From NCBI RefSeq assembly GCF_004152845.1, contig NZ_SEON01000013.1:1-64000 (forward strand): a DNA stretch of 64,000 nt. The letters are read 5' to 3'. How positions within the stretch are numbered: the first letter of the stretch is position 1; every line of letters begins with the position of its first letter. The DNA comes from Sphingobium fuliginis (GTDB taxonomy: Bacteria > Pseudomonadota > Alphaproteobacteria > Sphingomonadales > Sphingomonadaceae). The position numbers and the translations under genes are program-made. The notes beneath the pieces are model-generated. The model did no database searches. It saw only the letters and a list, made by a program, of their open reading frames with translations, and had not been told where the DNA came from. Below are positions 50,831-61,027 of this stretch, piece by piece.

Positions 50831-50908
50831 GCGTGTTGAAACCGACCCGATCGTTGTTCAGCCCACCTTGTTACAAGGCGGAGGCAATCACGCAAGCAGC
50901 CTCACGCC

Positions 50909-51211
50909 TCAACGCTGCGCAAGATCGTCAAGCGCGGCACGCAAGCGCCGCAATATGCGTGGGTCGCCCGGCGCCGCGTCGGCCGCTTCATCGGCCATCG
51001 CCATCAGGCCGGTGAGGCCGAAACTGGCCGCCAGCCCCTTCAGCCGCCAGGCGGCAAGCTGCCAGTTCGCATCGCATCGCGACCGCCCCAGCAGATCGAC
51101 CTGCCGCTCCGCGCTTTCCATGAAGGCGACGCGCAGATCCTCGATCAACGGTCTGTCGTCACCGACAGCGGCGGCAAGAGCGGCATTCAGGGCGCCTGGA
51201 TCATAGGACAT
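50909..51211 (-). CDS. HPt-like protein lacking the phospho-acceptor His
   Basis: This 100-aa four-helix protein has the HPt signature block reading AWRLKGLAASFG, where active HPt proteins have A-H-x-L-K-G. The His is Trp, so phosphotransfer through it is impossible. The fold probably remains as a binding module. It is the first gene of the operon whose last gene encodes a kinase-like protein that also lacks its His. It is divergent from the 890-aa coiled-coil gene with an 80-bp spacer. Confidence 0.75.
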   Translation of the reverse strand: MSYDPGALNAALAAAVGDDRPLIEDLRVAFMESAERQVDLLGRSRCDANWQLAAWRLKGLAASFGLTGLMAMADEAADAAPGDPRILRRLRAALDDLAQR

Positions 51212-51291
51212 GGGGTCAACGCTATCTGGCTTGCGTTAAGTTTTGGTAACAGGGCATTTTCGTGCGCGCAAAAGCTGCTAGGATAGGACGC

Positions 51292-53964
51292 ATGAATGGG
51301 GGCAGCACAATCGTCGAATTCTGGCGGGACAAGGACGCAGCGACCGATGATACGGCGCAGGCAGACGACGCCTTGCTTTTGAAACAGGCCGTTCTTGACC
51401 TGGAGGATGAGGGCGTGCCTGCGGAAAGCGGCGAGCATGGGATGCGCGCCGCGACATGGGCATTCCCCGCCGCCGGCCTTGGCTGGATCGGCTTTGCCGG
51501 TTGGGCGACGCTGTCCTCCGGACAATGGCGCGCCGGGCCTGCGGCGTGGCCGGGGCTGGTCGCGACCATCCTGGTCCCGCTCATCCTGCTCGGCGTCTGT
51601 TATCTGCTGCTGCTGCGGAACAGCCGCAGCGAAGCCCGCCGCTATCTCGACACCGCCCGCGCGCTCAGGACCGAGGCGGAACTGCTGGAACTGCGCGTCG
51701 CCCGAATCGCCGGCCAGTTGGAAACCGCACGCCAGAGCATGCAGGATCAGGCGGAACTGCTCGACAGCTATGGCGCCGCCGCCAGCAGCAATATGGAGGC
51801 GTCGGCCGAGCTGATCGCAAGCCGCGCCAACAGCACCGCCGAACGCGCCGAGTCCGCCGAACGCGCCGGGCTGGCGCTCGTCCAGCGGATGGAAGCGCTG
51901 GTCGCCTCCATCCCGGAGCTAGAGGATCGCGCGACGCGCATGTCCGCGCAGATCATCGACAATGGCCACGCCCTGTCGGAACGCATCGACATGTTGGAGG
52001 CTCGGCTGCATGCATTGGGCGAGTTGTCGGACGATGCCCGCAGCCGCACGCTTTCGGCAACCAAGAGCCTTTCGAGCCAGCTTATCGAGCTTCAGGAAAC
52101 CACGCGTTCGGCCACGCAGGAAGTGACCGGCATGGCCGATGTCGCTTCGGGCCGGATCGAGGCGACGACCCTGAGCGCGCGCAAGGCGATGGAGGAGAGC
52201 TGGCTCGACATCGAGCAGAAGTCGATCGTGCTGACCGGCCTTACCGATCGCACCAAGTCGGAAATAGCGGAGACCACCCAGTCGGTCATCGCCCTGCTGA
52301 CGCAGGAATTGAACCGCGTCGAGATCGACGTGCTGCACCGTCTGGAAACCACCCATGGGCGCGCGCAGGAAACCATGGCGGCGGTCGACGCCAATCTGAC
52401 CGCGCAGGCCGCGTCGCTGAAGGCGCTGATCGAGGGTGCGCAGGCCGGCATTGCTGCCACCAGCCAATCCGCCCTCTCCACCCTGGCGCGCGACACCGAA
52501 ACCGTGGAGGCCGAACTGCGCCGGCGGGTGGAAGCGGCTATTGCGCAAACCCATGAAGGCATCAGGCTGACCGACGACGGCATCGCCCGCCATGGCGCGG
52601 CGCTGGAGGCGCTCATCGCCCGGTCGCGCGACAGCATCGCCGCCATCGGGGATGAGACCGTCACCAGTATAGCGGATCATGTGGGCGAGATCGAAAACCG
52701 CCTGCACCAGATCAACGATCTGGTCGAAGGCCAGCGCACGCTTGTATCGGGCCTGCAAAGCAGCCTGGACGATGCGGTCGATTCCGCGCAGTCGCGCTTT
52801 GCGGCGATGGAACAGTCCGCGCTCGCCCGCAATGAGCGGTTGACCGAAGCGTTGTCGCGCCTGACCGCCGAAACGCAGCGCATCGATGCCGCCCTGGGGG
52901 CTGGCGGCCTGACCGCCGAAAAGCTGATCGGCAGTGCGGAGACGCTGATGGTCGCGCTTGATTCCAGCGTGCGCGAACTCGACGAAACCTTTCCTGCCGC
53001 GCTCCAGCGCTTCAACGGCCGGATCGAGACCAGCCGCACCCTGCTCGACAGCGCCGCGCCGGAGATCGAACGGCTGGAGGCCATTTCGGAGGCGTTGCTC
53101 GGGCGCACGCAGGAGGCCGAGGAATTGCTGCGCGGCCAGGGACGCCGCCTGACCGAATGGCTGGAAAGCACGCAAAGCGGCGTGGATGCCAATCGCGAAC
53201 TGGTGGAGAAGCTGCGCAGCGCGCTCGACAACGCGCATCAGGACGCGACGCGCATCACCGAAGGCGCGGGACCGCTGCTCGTCACCGCCCTCCTCCGCGT
53301 CAAGGATACCGCCGATCAGGCGGCCGAACGCGCCCGCCAGGCGCTCAGCCGCGCCATCCCCGAAGCGGCGGAGGCGCTTGCCGACGCCAGCGAGCAGGCG
53401 ATGCAGCGCGCCATCGACGAAAAGGTCACGGCCCAGATCGAAATGGTCGCCAGGGTGGCGGAGAAAGCGGTGAAGGCCGCGCATCAGGCATCCGACCGCC
53501 TGACCCGCCAGCTCCTGACCATCGCGGACACCAGCGCCAGCGTGGAAGCGCGGATTGAGGAAGCGGAGCGCGCCGCCGAGGACCGCGACCGCGACCATTT
53601 CGCCCGACGGTCGGCGCTGATCATCGAATCGCTCAACAGCACGGCGATCGACGTATCGAAGATACTCTCCAACGATGTCACGGACTCGGCCTGGTCAGCC
53701 TATCTGAAGGGCGATCGCGGCGTCTTCACCCGCCGCGCGGTCAAGCTGCTGGACGCGGGCGAATCCCGCGAAATCGCCCTGCATTACGACAATGATCCTG
53801 AATTTCAGGAGCATGTGAACCGCTACATCCACGATTTCGAATCGATGCTGCGGATCATCCTGTCGGCCCGCGACGGCAATGCGCTGGGCGTTGCGATCCT
53901 TTCATCGGACATGGGCAAGCTCTATGTCGCGCTGGCGCAGGCGATCGAAAGACTGCGGCAATAG
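51292..53964 (+). CDS. Large membrane-anchored coiled-coil protein
   Basis: This 890-aa protein has a short cytoplasmic N-terminus, two membrane helices (about 54-76 and 86-108) and a very long helical region (110 to about 780), rich in Ala, Glu, Arg, Thr and Ser and containing coiled-coil heptads. A compact conserved-looking end (about 790-890, SAYLKGDRGVFTRRAVKLLD) follows. AGGA lies before ATG 51292. It does not match a family I can name with confidence; it resembles methyl-accepting or Smc-like helices but has no HAMP or signalling hairpin motif. Possible roles are in polarity, chromosome organisation or motility. Function is unknown. Confidence 0.7.
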   Translation: MNGGSTIVEFWRDKDAATDDTAQADDALLLKQAVLDLEDEGVPAESGEHGMRAATWAFPAAGLGWIGFAGWATLSSGQWRAGPAAWPGLVATILVPLILLGVCYLLLLRNSRSEARRYLDTARALRTEAELLELRVARIAGQLETARQSMQDQAELLDSYGAAASSNMEASAELIASRANSTAERAESAERAGLALVQRMEALVASIPELEDRATRMSAQIIDNGHALSERIDMLEARLHALGELSDDARSRTLSATKSLSSQLIELQETTRSATQEVTGMADVASGRIEATTLSARKAMEESWLDIEQKSIVLTGLTDRTKSEIAETTQSVIALLTQELNRVEIDVLHRLETTHGRAQETMAAVDANLTAQAASLKALIEGAQAGIAATSQSALSTLARDTETVEAELRRRVEAAIAQTHEGIRLTDDGIARHGAALEALIARSRDSIAAIGDETVTSIADHVGEIENRLHQINDLVEGQRTLVSGLQSSLDDAVDSAQSRFAAMEQSALARNERLTEALSRLTAETQRIDAALGAGGLTAEKLIGSAETLMVALDSSVRELDETFPAALQRFNGRIETSRTLLDSAAPEIERLEAISEALLGRTQEAEELLRGQGRRLTEWLESTQSGVDANRELVEKLRSALDNAHQDATRITEGAGPLLVTALLRVKDTADQAAERARQALSRAIPEAAEALADASEQAMQRAIDEKVTAQIEMVARVAEKAVKAAHQASDRLTRQLLTIADTSASVEARIEEAERAAEDRDRDHFARRSALIIESLNSTAIDVSKILSNDVTDSAWSAYLKGDRGVFTRRAVKLLDAGESREIALHYDNDPEFQEHVNRYIHDFESMLRIILSARDGNALGVAILSSDMGKLYVALAQAIERLRQ

Positions 53965-54054
53965 GTCGTCGAAGCCTGGCGATAATTCTGCCATCGCCCG
54001 CTGCCGTCAAAAAGCATGCGCGCCTCGCAGCGGACCCCGTCGCCCCGGACAAAT

Positions 54055-54327
54055 TCAGTCCGCTGTCGTCGGATCGATCGTCGCGCGTATCTGGGCGATG
54101 CTGTTGGCCGGGAATCCCGCCATGTCCGCATGCCGGCGGATCAATTCCTCGCTGGGCGCACGATAGACGCAATAGATCTTGTCGTCGGTGACATAGCTGT
54201 GAACCCATTGAATATCCGGGCCCAGCTGACGCAGCACATTGCAGGAGCCCTGCGACGCGCCCTTGAGCTGCTCGCCCGATAATTGGCCGACGCCGGGCAT
54301 GTCCCGTTCGATCACGAATTGCGGCAT
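54055..54327 (-). CDS. DUF4242 (SCO4226-type nickel-binding-like) protein
   Basis: This 90-aa protein is of the DUF4242 type with a ferredoxin-like fold (MPQFVIERDMPGVGQLSGEQL, WVHSYVTDDKIYCVYRAPSEE). A relative (SCO4226) binds nickel. The C-terminal HADMAGFPANSIAQI is typical. It stands alone between the coiled-coil gene and a dispersed repeat. No partner gene is evident. Confidence 0.8.
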   Translation of the reverse strand: MPQFVIERDMPGVGQLSGEQLKGASQGSCNVLRQLGPDIQWVHSYVTDDKIYCVYRAPSEELIRRHADMAGFPANSIAQIRATIDPTTAD

Positions 54328-54399
54328 GATGTCCTCCCCTGTCTGACAGGCGCATGGATCATAGACCCTTCATGCTCCCTGTTCGAGGGCGATATTGGG

Positions 54400-54506
54400 C
54401 TAGAGCGCGCTGCGTTAAATCGTGCGCAGGCCACGCGCTCTAAGCTTTTGTTGTCGCATCGTTTTAAACGCAAAACCGGTTCCCACTTTTGCGCACGATG
54501 CTCTAG
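54400..54506. repeat. Dispersed alphaproteobacterial repeat, copy 2
   Basis: It is bounded by CTAGAGC and CTCTAG and holds CGTGCGC/GCGCACG arms and CTCTAAGCTTTTGTTGTC, related to copy 1 at 5668-5786. One end (AACGCAGCGCGCTCTA in reverse) recurs at 1876-1896. It lies 4 bp beyond the extensin-like gene stop. Confidence 0.65.
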
Positions 54507-54510
54507 GCCC

Positions 54511-55236
54511 TCATCGGCAGGCCCGCCCGCCCCAGGCGCCGCGTTCCGCCTGATCGAGATGCAGATGATCGCGATGTGCGGCATTATAGTCGGGCGAAAG
54601 GACGGTCGAAAACAACCCGCACGCGCCGTCACGAACCTCATGCAGAAAATCCGCGTCCTTTCCCCCTCCCTTCCAGTCCGCCGCAACGCCGATCCGGTGT
54701 CCGTCCGTCAGGGTGAAACCGGCCACATCAATGGCGTCGGCCGTGGCATGCTCGCTGAAATCCCCTGCGCTGCGTCCATAGAGACGGCGGCAGCTATAAG
54801 CGCCGAAATGCGTGACCTTCCGAACCGCGCGGCCGAAGTGACGCTGGGCGGCGGGCTGGACCACCTGCCATTCCCAGAGCTTGAGCGCCGCCGCAACCGG
54901 ACAGGATGGCGCGACCGCCGCCGGTTCCCATGCTATGGCGTCCTTGACCGGAGTCAGCCGCACGGCGTCGGCATAGGCGCACTGGCCCTCGCCCCCCGGC
55001 TTCATGCGGGAATAGGCAACGCCCGCCCGATCCAGCAGGGCGCGGCACTCGGCAGGACGGCCGGTCAGCGAGGCAAGCTTGCGGCCGGTGAAGAGACCGA
55101 TCGGCTGGGATAGATCAAGTCGAGTCCAGGGGATATTCTGGGGCCGGCGGCTGACATAGGCATAGCCGATCAGGCAAAGGCTCAGAACCGCCGCGACATG
55201 GACAAGGCGGCGCAGGAAGAGGTGGATTCGGCGCAT
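54511..55236 (-). CDS. Extensin-like C-terminal domain protein
   Basis: This 241-aa protein has one N-terminal membrane helix (about 9-27) and an exported extensin-like domain with conserved cysteines. Landmarks are FGAYSCRR, SEHATADAIDVAGF and HRDHLHLD, the last two resembling metallopeptidase-type His/Asp clusters of the DD-peptidase family fold. It probably acts on peptidoglycan in the periplasm, which is an inference. It lies 3 bp from the NUDIX gene stop on the same strand. Confidence 0.85.
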   Translation of the reverse strand: MRRIHLFLRRLVHVAAVLSLCLIGYAYVSRRPQNIPWTRLDLSQPIGLFTGRKLASLTGRPAECRALLDRAGVAYSRMKPGGEGQCAYADAVRLTPVKDAIAWEPAAVAPSCPVAAALKLWEWQVVQPAAQRHFGRAVRKVTHFGAYSCRRLYGRSAGDFSEHATADAIDVAGFTLTDGHRIGVAADWKGGGKDADFLHEVRDGACGLFSTVLSPDYNAAHRDHLHLDQAERGAWGGRACR

Positions 55237-55239
55237 GCC

Positions 55240-56010
55240 TCAAGCACGCCGGACCGTCCCCATTGGTTCCGACGTCACCGGATAACCGAGATGATCGGGA
55301 ATACAGAGATGCGGTTCCCCATTTCTCTCCTCGAACCAGGGCGTCACCTTCTCAACCGGGATCGACAGGGCATGCGCCGCCAGATCATCGAAGCGGCCGA
55401 ATTGGGCGAGCCGCTCCAGATTGCGCCGCGTCGGAAAGATGATCTGCCCCTCGCCCCGGTCGCATCGGGCCAGCGTTTCCGCTGCGCTGCTCCAGAACAG
55501 TTGCACATTTTCGGTGGCATCGACGCTCGCGGCCTGTCCTTCCGGCGCCTCAGCGATGTAGAAGCGGGTATCGAACACCCGCTGCGCCTGCTCCAGGCGC
55601 GCAGGGTGCCAGCGGGCAAAGGGCAGCAGCCGATCCAGCGCGATTTCCAGCCCATGATCGCTGAGGATGTCGCCAAGCCCGGCCCCTGCCCCCAGCGCCT
55701 GCCGCATGGCCGCGATCCGATCGGCCGCCAGGGGGGATGTGAAGGCAATGGCGAGACCGCTTTCCTCCAGCGTCTCCCGAATGGCGGCGATCCGCGCCGC
55801 CGCCTCGTCCAGAGGCAGGCCACCAGCGATCTTCGCTGCAAGAGCATGATCGCCCGCATCCACCGCGCCACCGGGAAAGACCAGCGCGCCCGCGGCGAAG
55901 GCCATGCTGGACGCCCGTTCCATCATCAGGATTTCCGCGGCGGCATCCGGGCGGTCGCGCAGGATGACCACCGTCGCAGCGGCGCGGCCTTCGCAAAGCA
56001 TATCTGTCAT
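55240..56010 (-). CDS. NUDIX hydrolase
   Basis: This 256-aa protein has a NUDIX fold with the box split as usual in the NUDT19-like branch: GGAVDAGDHALA, then AAIRETLEESGLAIAF. Glutamates for metal binding are present (RETLEESG). Relatives hydrolyse CoA derivatives or nucleoside diphosphate compounds. The start at 56010 (MTDMLCEG) is chosen because the longer frame to 56061 runs toward tRNA-Ala. It is followed directly by the extensin-like gene. Confidence 0.85.
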   Translation of the reverse strand: MTDMLCEGRAAATVVILRDRPDAAAEILMMERASSMAFAAGALVFPGGAVDAGDHALAAKIAGGLPLDEAAARIAAIRETLEESGLAIAFTSPLAADRIAAMRQALGAGAGLGDILSDHGLEIALDRLLPFARWHPARLEQAQRVFDTRFYIAEAPEGQAASVDATENVQLFWSSAAETLARCDRGEGQIIFPTRRNLERLAQFGRFDDLAAHALSIPVEKVTPWFEERNGEPHLCIPDHLGYPVTSEPMGTVRRA

Positions 56011-56074
56011 GAAACCGCCATAGGCATCGAAATCCCCGGCGGTAAAGTCCCTTCCGGTCAATGCCGGAAGGGAT

Positions 56075-56150
<76 letters not shown>

Positions 56151-56380
56151 GTAAAGGAGCGCTGCCTATAAGCGAGCGATTGCGCCCATGCAACGGTCTT
56201 TTTGCGCAAAATGCGACGGCCGCGAACAGGCCCGGAACCGCGCAGCGCAGCCGCTCTGTCGGGGCCAAGGCGGAACATTACTCCTGCGTAACGCCCGGAA
56301 CGATGCGGCCGCATGCTCATTGGTGCGGTGACGACGCTTCCGAAAGGACGTCGTGCAAAAAGCAGACAAGGAGACGGACA

Positions 56381-57328
56381 ATGGGTTACCAAGGCGGACG
56401 TCGCTATGGTGACGGCGATCGTAACTGGACGGACTGGGACCGCGATTCCGACCGTTACCGTGCGCGGCGCGACTGGCGGGACGACCGCAGCTATCGATAT
56501 GGCACGCGCGGCCAGTTCGGCGGATCGGGATCGGGATATGGCGGATCGGGCAACCGGCGCCCGCCCGAAGATTATGATCCGGAAGAACGGGGCTTCTTCG
56601 ACCGCGCGGGCGACGAGATCCGGAGCTGGTTCGGTGACGAAGAGGCGGAGCGTCGCCGCGAATATGACGATTATTACAACCGGCCCTATGGCGATCCGCG
56701 GGACCAGAGCAGCCGGATCGGCTATGCCTCTGCCTCCAATTCGGCGCGTTACCTGCCCAATCGCGGCTATGCGCCCTTTGCCGGCGAACGCAGCGGCTTC
56801 GGCAGCGAGGATCATGGCTATCGGGTGCGCGCCTATGGCCCCAACCATGATTATGGCGAGCATCACGACGCCAATTATTATGCCTGGCGTCAGCAACGGA
56901 TCGACGAGCTGGACCGCGACTATGCCGAATATCAGCGGGAGAATCGCGAACGCTTCAACAATGAGTTCGGCAGTTGGCGGAACCGCCGCGGCGAGCAGCG
57001 CCAGGCGGTCCAGCAGGTCCGCGAGCATATGGAAGTCGTCGGCAGCGACGGCGAGCATGTCGGCACGGTCGACAAGCTGCGCGGCGACCGCATCATCCTG
57101 ACCAAGAGCGATCAGGAATCCGGCGGCGTGCATCATTCGATCCCGTCATCCTGGATCAGGTCGGTGGACGCGCAGAAGGTGACGCTGGAAAAGACGGCGG
57201 AACAGGCGCAGACCGCATGGCGCACCGAACGGGAGCAGCAGGCCCTGTTCGGATCGCAGGACGACGATGCGAGCGACAGGTTCAGCGGCGCAAGCGGCTC
57301 GACCTTCGAAAAGGGCCGTTACCGGTAA
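56381..57328 (+). CDS. SWFGD/DUF2171-type protein
   Basis: This 315-aa protein has an Arg/Asp/Tyr/Gly-rich N-terminal half with the SWFGD motif (RAGDEIRSWFGDEEAERRR, about 80-98). A coiled helical stretch follows, and a C-terminal DUF2171 domain (about 225-280, MEVVGSDGEHVGTVDKL and HHSIPSSWI) resembles the PRC barrel. AAGGAGA lies 8 bp upstream. It has no signal peptide. Such proteins are stress-linked in sphingomonads, but GGAAC sites upstream lack a GTT at the right distance, so an EcfG promoter was not called. Confidence 0.75.
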   Translation: MGYQGGRRYGDGDRNWTDWDRDSDRYRARRDWRDDRSYRYGTRGQFGGSGSGYGGSGNRRPPEDYDPEERGFFDRAGDEIRSWFGDEEAERRREYDDYYNRPYGDPRDQSSRIGYASASNSARYLPNRGYAPFAGERSGFGSEDHGYRVRAYGPNHDYGEHHDANYYAWRQQRIDELDRDYAEYQRENRERFNNEFGSWRNRRGEQRQAVQQVREHMEVVGSDGEHVGTVDKLRGDRIILTKSDQESGGVHHSIPSSWIRSVDAQKVTLEKTAEQAQTAWRTEREQQALFGSQDDDASDRFSGASGSTFEKGRYR

Positions 57329-57337
57329 AAAATGGGA

Positions 57338-57366
57338 GGGCCCGGCCGCGGGCCGGGCCCCTTCTT
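57338..57366. terminator. Strong bidirectional terminator
   Basis: A 10-bp perfect stem of GGGCCCGGCC with loop GCG and the inverse is followed by CTTCTT. It lies between the convergent DUF2171 and CitE-like genes. Confidence 0.85.
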
Positions 57367-58202
57367 CATTCGGCGGCGGCCAGTACCCGCTGCGCCTGGA
57401 CCAGATGCGGACGGTCGATCATCTTGCCGTCCAGTTTCAGCACCCCTGCACCCGGATTCGCGGCGAAGGCGTCGATCACTGCCCTCGCCCGGGCGATTTC
57501 GGTCTCGCTGGGGGTAAAGCCATCATTGATGGCGGCGACCTGTACCGGATGGATCGCCATCATGCCGGTGAAGCCATCGCGACGCGCCCTTCCTATATAG
57601 GCGTTGAGATCGTCCATCGCCTCGATCCGGGGGAAGACCGTGTCGATGGCTGGCACGCCTGCTGCATGGGCGGCGAACAGCGTGAGGCTGCGCGCCAGTT
57701 CGAAGGGCGCGGTGTAGCGGCCATCCTCCTCGCGGGAGGTCGAGGCGCCGACCGAGGCGGGCAGATCCTCCGCCCCCCAGGTCAGGCCAGCGAGCTTTTC
57801 GCGAACCTGCCGGAACGTGCCCAGTTCGAAGATGGCGGCGGGCGTTTCGGTCGCGATGGGCAAGATCGGCGGCACATTCGCGCCGTCCGCCAGGGCGATC
57901 AGCGCCTGAATGCTGGGGGCGCCTTCCGCCTTGGGCAGCATGATCCCGTCCGGCGAGGCAGGCAGCACCGCGGCCAGATCGGCGCGGGTGTGGTCGCCGT
58001 CCAGCGGGTTCACCCGGACGAAGGCCACGCAGTCGCGGGGCGAGGCCAGCCATTCCGCAATCGCCTCCCGCCCAAGGGCCTTGCGTTCCGGGGCGACCGA
58101 ATCCTCCAGGTCCAGAATGATGGCGTCGGCGCCGCTGGCCGCCGCCTTGGCGAAGCGTTCGGGGCGGTCGGCGGGAACGAAAAGCAGCGAACGGAGCTTC
58201 AT
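57366..58202 (-). CDS. CitE-like CoA-ester lyase
   Basis: This 278-aa HpcH/HpaI aldolase-type lyase begins KLRSLLFVPADRPERF and shows the metal and substrate residues in ILDLEDSVAP and WGAEDL. It may act as citramalyl-CoA, malyl-CoA or 3-hydroxy-3-methylglutaryl-CoA-type lyase. It overlaps the MaoC gene by 4 bp and is last in the operon with leucine-degradation genes. Exact substrate is unresolved. Confidence 0.85.
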   Translation of the reverse strand: MKLRSLLFVPADRPERFAKAAASGADAIILDLEDSVAPERKALGREAIAEWLASPRDCVAFVRVNPLDGDHTRADLAAVLPASPDGIMLPKAEGAPSIQALIALADGANVPPILPIATETPAAIFELGTFRQVREKLAGLTWGAEDLPASVGASTSREEDGRYTAPFELARSLTLFAAHAAGVPAIDTVFPRIEAMDDLNAYIGRARRDGFTGMMAIHPVQVAAINDGFTPSETEIARARAVIDAFAANPGAGVLKLDGKMIDRPHLVQAQRVLAAAE

Positions 58203-58650
58203 GCGGGCCTCTTCTTCAGCAGCGCCATGCGCAGGCATTGGCAGACGATTTCGTCCCGCTGGTTATAGAGCCGATGGGTGAATGTCACGATCCCCGCTTC
58301 GGGGCGGGAACGGCTTTCCTTGAGGTCCGTCACTTCGCTGTCCGCCCGCATCGTGTCGCCGATAAAGACCGGCTTGGGCATGACCAATTTGTCATAGCCC
58401 AGATTGGCGACCAGCGTGCCCAGCGTCGTGTCGCCCACCGACAGGCCCACCATCAGCGCGAAGGTGAAAGTGCCGTTGACGAGGATCTGGCCGAACTCCG
58501 AGGCTTTCGCGGCCTCAGCGTCCAGATGCAGCGGCTGGGGGTTGTGGGTCATGGTCGAGAAGAGGAGATTGTCGGTTTCCGTCACCGTGCGGCGGATGTC
58601 ATGGGTCATCCGGTCGCCAATCCGCCATTCGTCATAATAGCGGCCCGCCA

Positions 58651-58651
<1 letters not shown>
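58199..58651 (-). CDS. MaoC-family hot-dog dehydratase
   Basis: This 150-aa hot-dog fold protein has the substrate block TMTHNPQPLHLDAEAAKASEFG, close to mesaconyl/itaconyl-CoA hydratase-type MaoC. It likely hydrates an unsaturated branched CoA ester. It overlaps the carboxylase gene by one base and the CitE-like gene by four. With the CitE-like lyase it could convert methylglutaconyl-CoA or itaconyl-type CoA. The pathway step is an inference. Confidence 0.85.
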
Positions 58652-60545
<1,894 letters not shown>

Positions 60546-60549
<4 letters not shown>

Positions 60550-60935
60550 GAGAGACTCCCAAATACCTCCCCAATATGGGGAGGGGGACCAGCCGCAGGC
60601 TGGTGGAGGGGCTGGCGCGCAACACAGGCGGCTGTGATCGCCTTGACGACATTGTCCAGATTCTGAAGGACATCGCGGGCGGGAATGCGGAGAGTGTGAA
60701 AGCCCAGCCGTTCCAATGCAGCATCCCGGTCCTGATCGCGGGCGGGCCGATGGCCGCGCGAATGGACTTCGCCGTCGACTTCGATAGCCAGTCGTGCCGA
60801 CAGACAGGCAAAGTCGAGACTGTAGCGGTCTATCGGATGCTGGCGCCGGAATTTGAAACCGCCGGGGCGTGTCTTCAGGGCGCGCCACAGGACGACTTCC
60901 GGTAGATTGCCGCTGCGGCGTTCCTTGCGTGCCAT
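60546..60935 (-). CDS. DUF559 endonuclease-like protein
   Basis: This 129-aa protein is a DUF559 member, a Vsr/PD-(D/E)xK-like nuclease fold. ARKERRSGNLPEVVLWRAL and FRRQHPIDRYSLDFACLSARLAIEVDGEVHS show the conserved Asp and Glu positions (DFACLSARLAIEVDG). Residues from about 105 onward (ARQPLHQPAAGPPPHIGE) are encoded by the left inverted repeat, and the stop overlaps the carboxylase start by 4 bp. It sits between two 53-bp inverted repeats in an otherwise fixed operon, suggesting recent insertion. Nuclease activity is inferred. Confidence 0.85.
60559..60611. repeat. Left 53-bp inverted repeat of the DUF559 cassette
   Basis: It pairs with 60965-61017 with a few mismatches confined to a 4-6 bp loop and one dinucleotide. 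The arm holds GACCAGCC, GGCTGGT and the hairpin CTCCCC...GGGGAG. Confidence 0.85.
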
Positions 60936-60964
60936 GCGGATGGTTTCAGTCGTTGCCGAGAACA

Positions 60965-61017
60965 CCCCTCCACCAGCCTCTGGCTGGTCCCCCTCCCCGT
61001 TCCGGGGAGGTATTTGG
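60965..61017. repeat. Right 53-bp inverted repeat of the DUF559 cassette
   Basis: It is the inverse partner of 60559-60611 and lies 10 bp from the carboxylase beta stop. Together the arms bracket only the DUF559 gene. Confidence 0.85.
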
Positions 61018-61027
61018 TCCCGCCCCC

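Noticed and set aside
56180..56380. EcfG promoter before the DUF2171 gene
   Set aside because: Several GGAAC sequences occur, but none has GTT after 16-18 bp.
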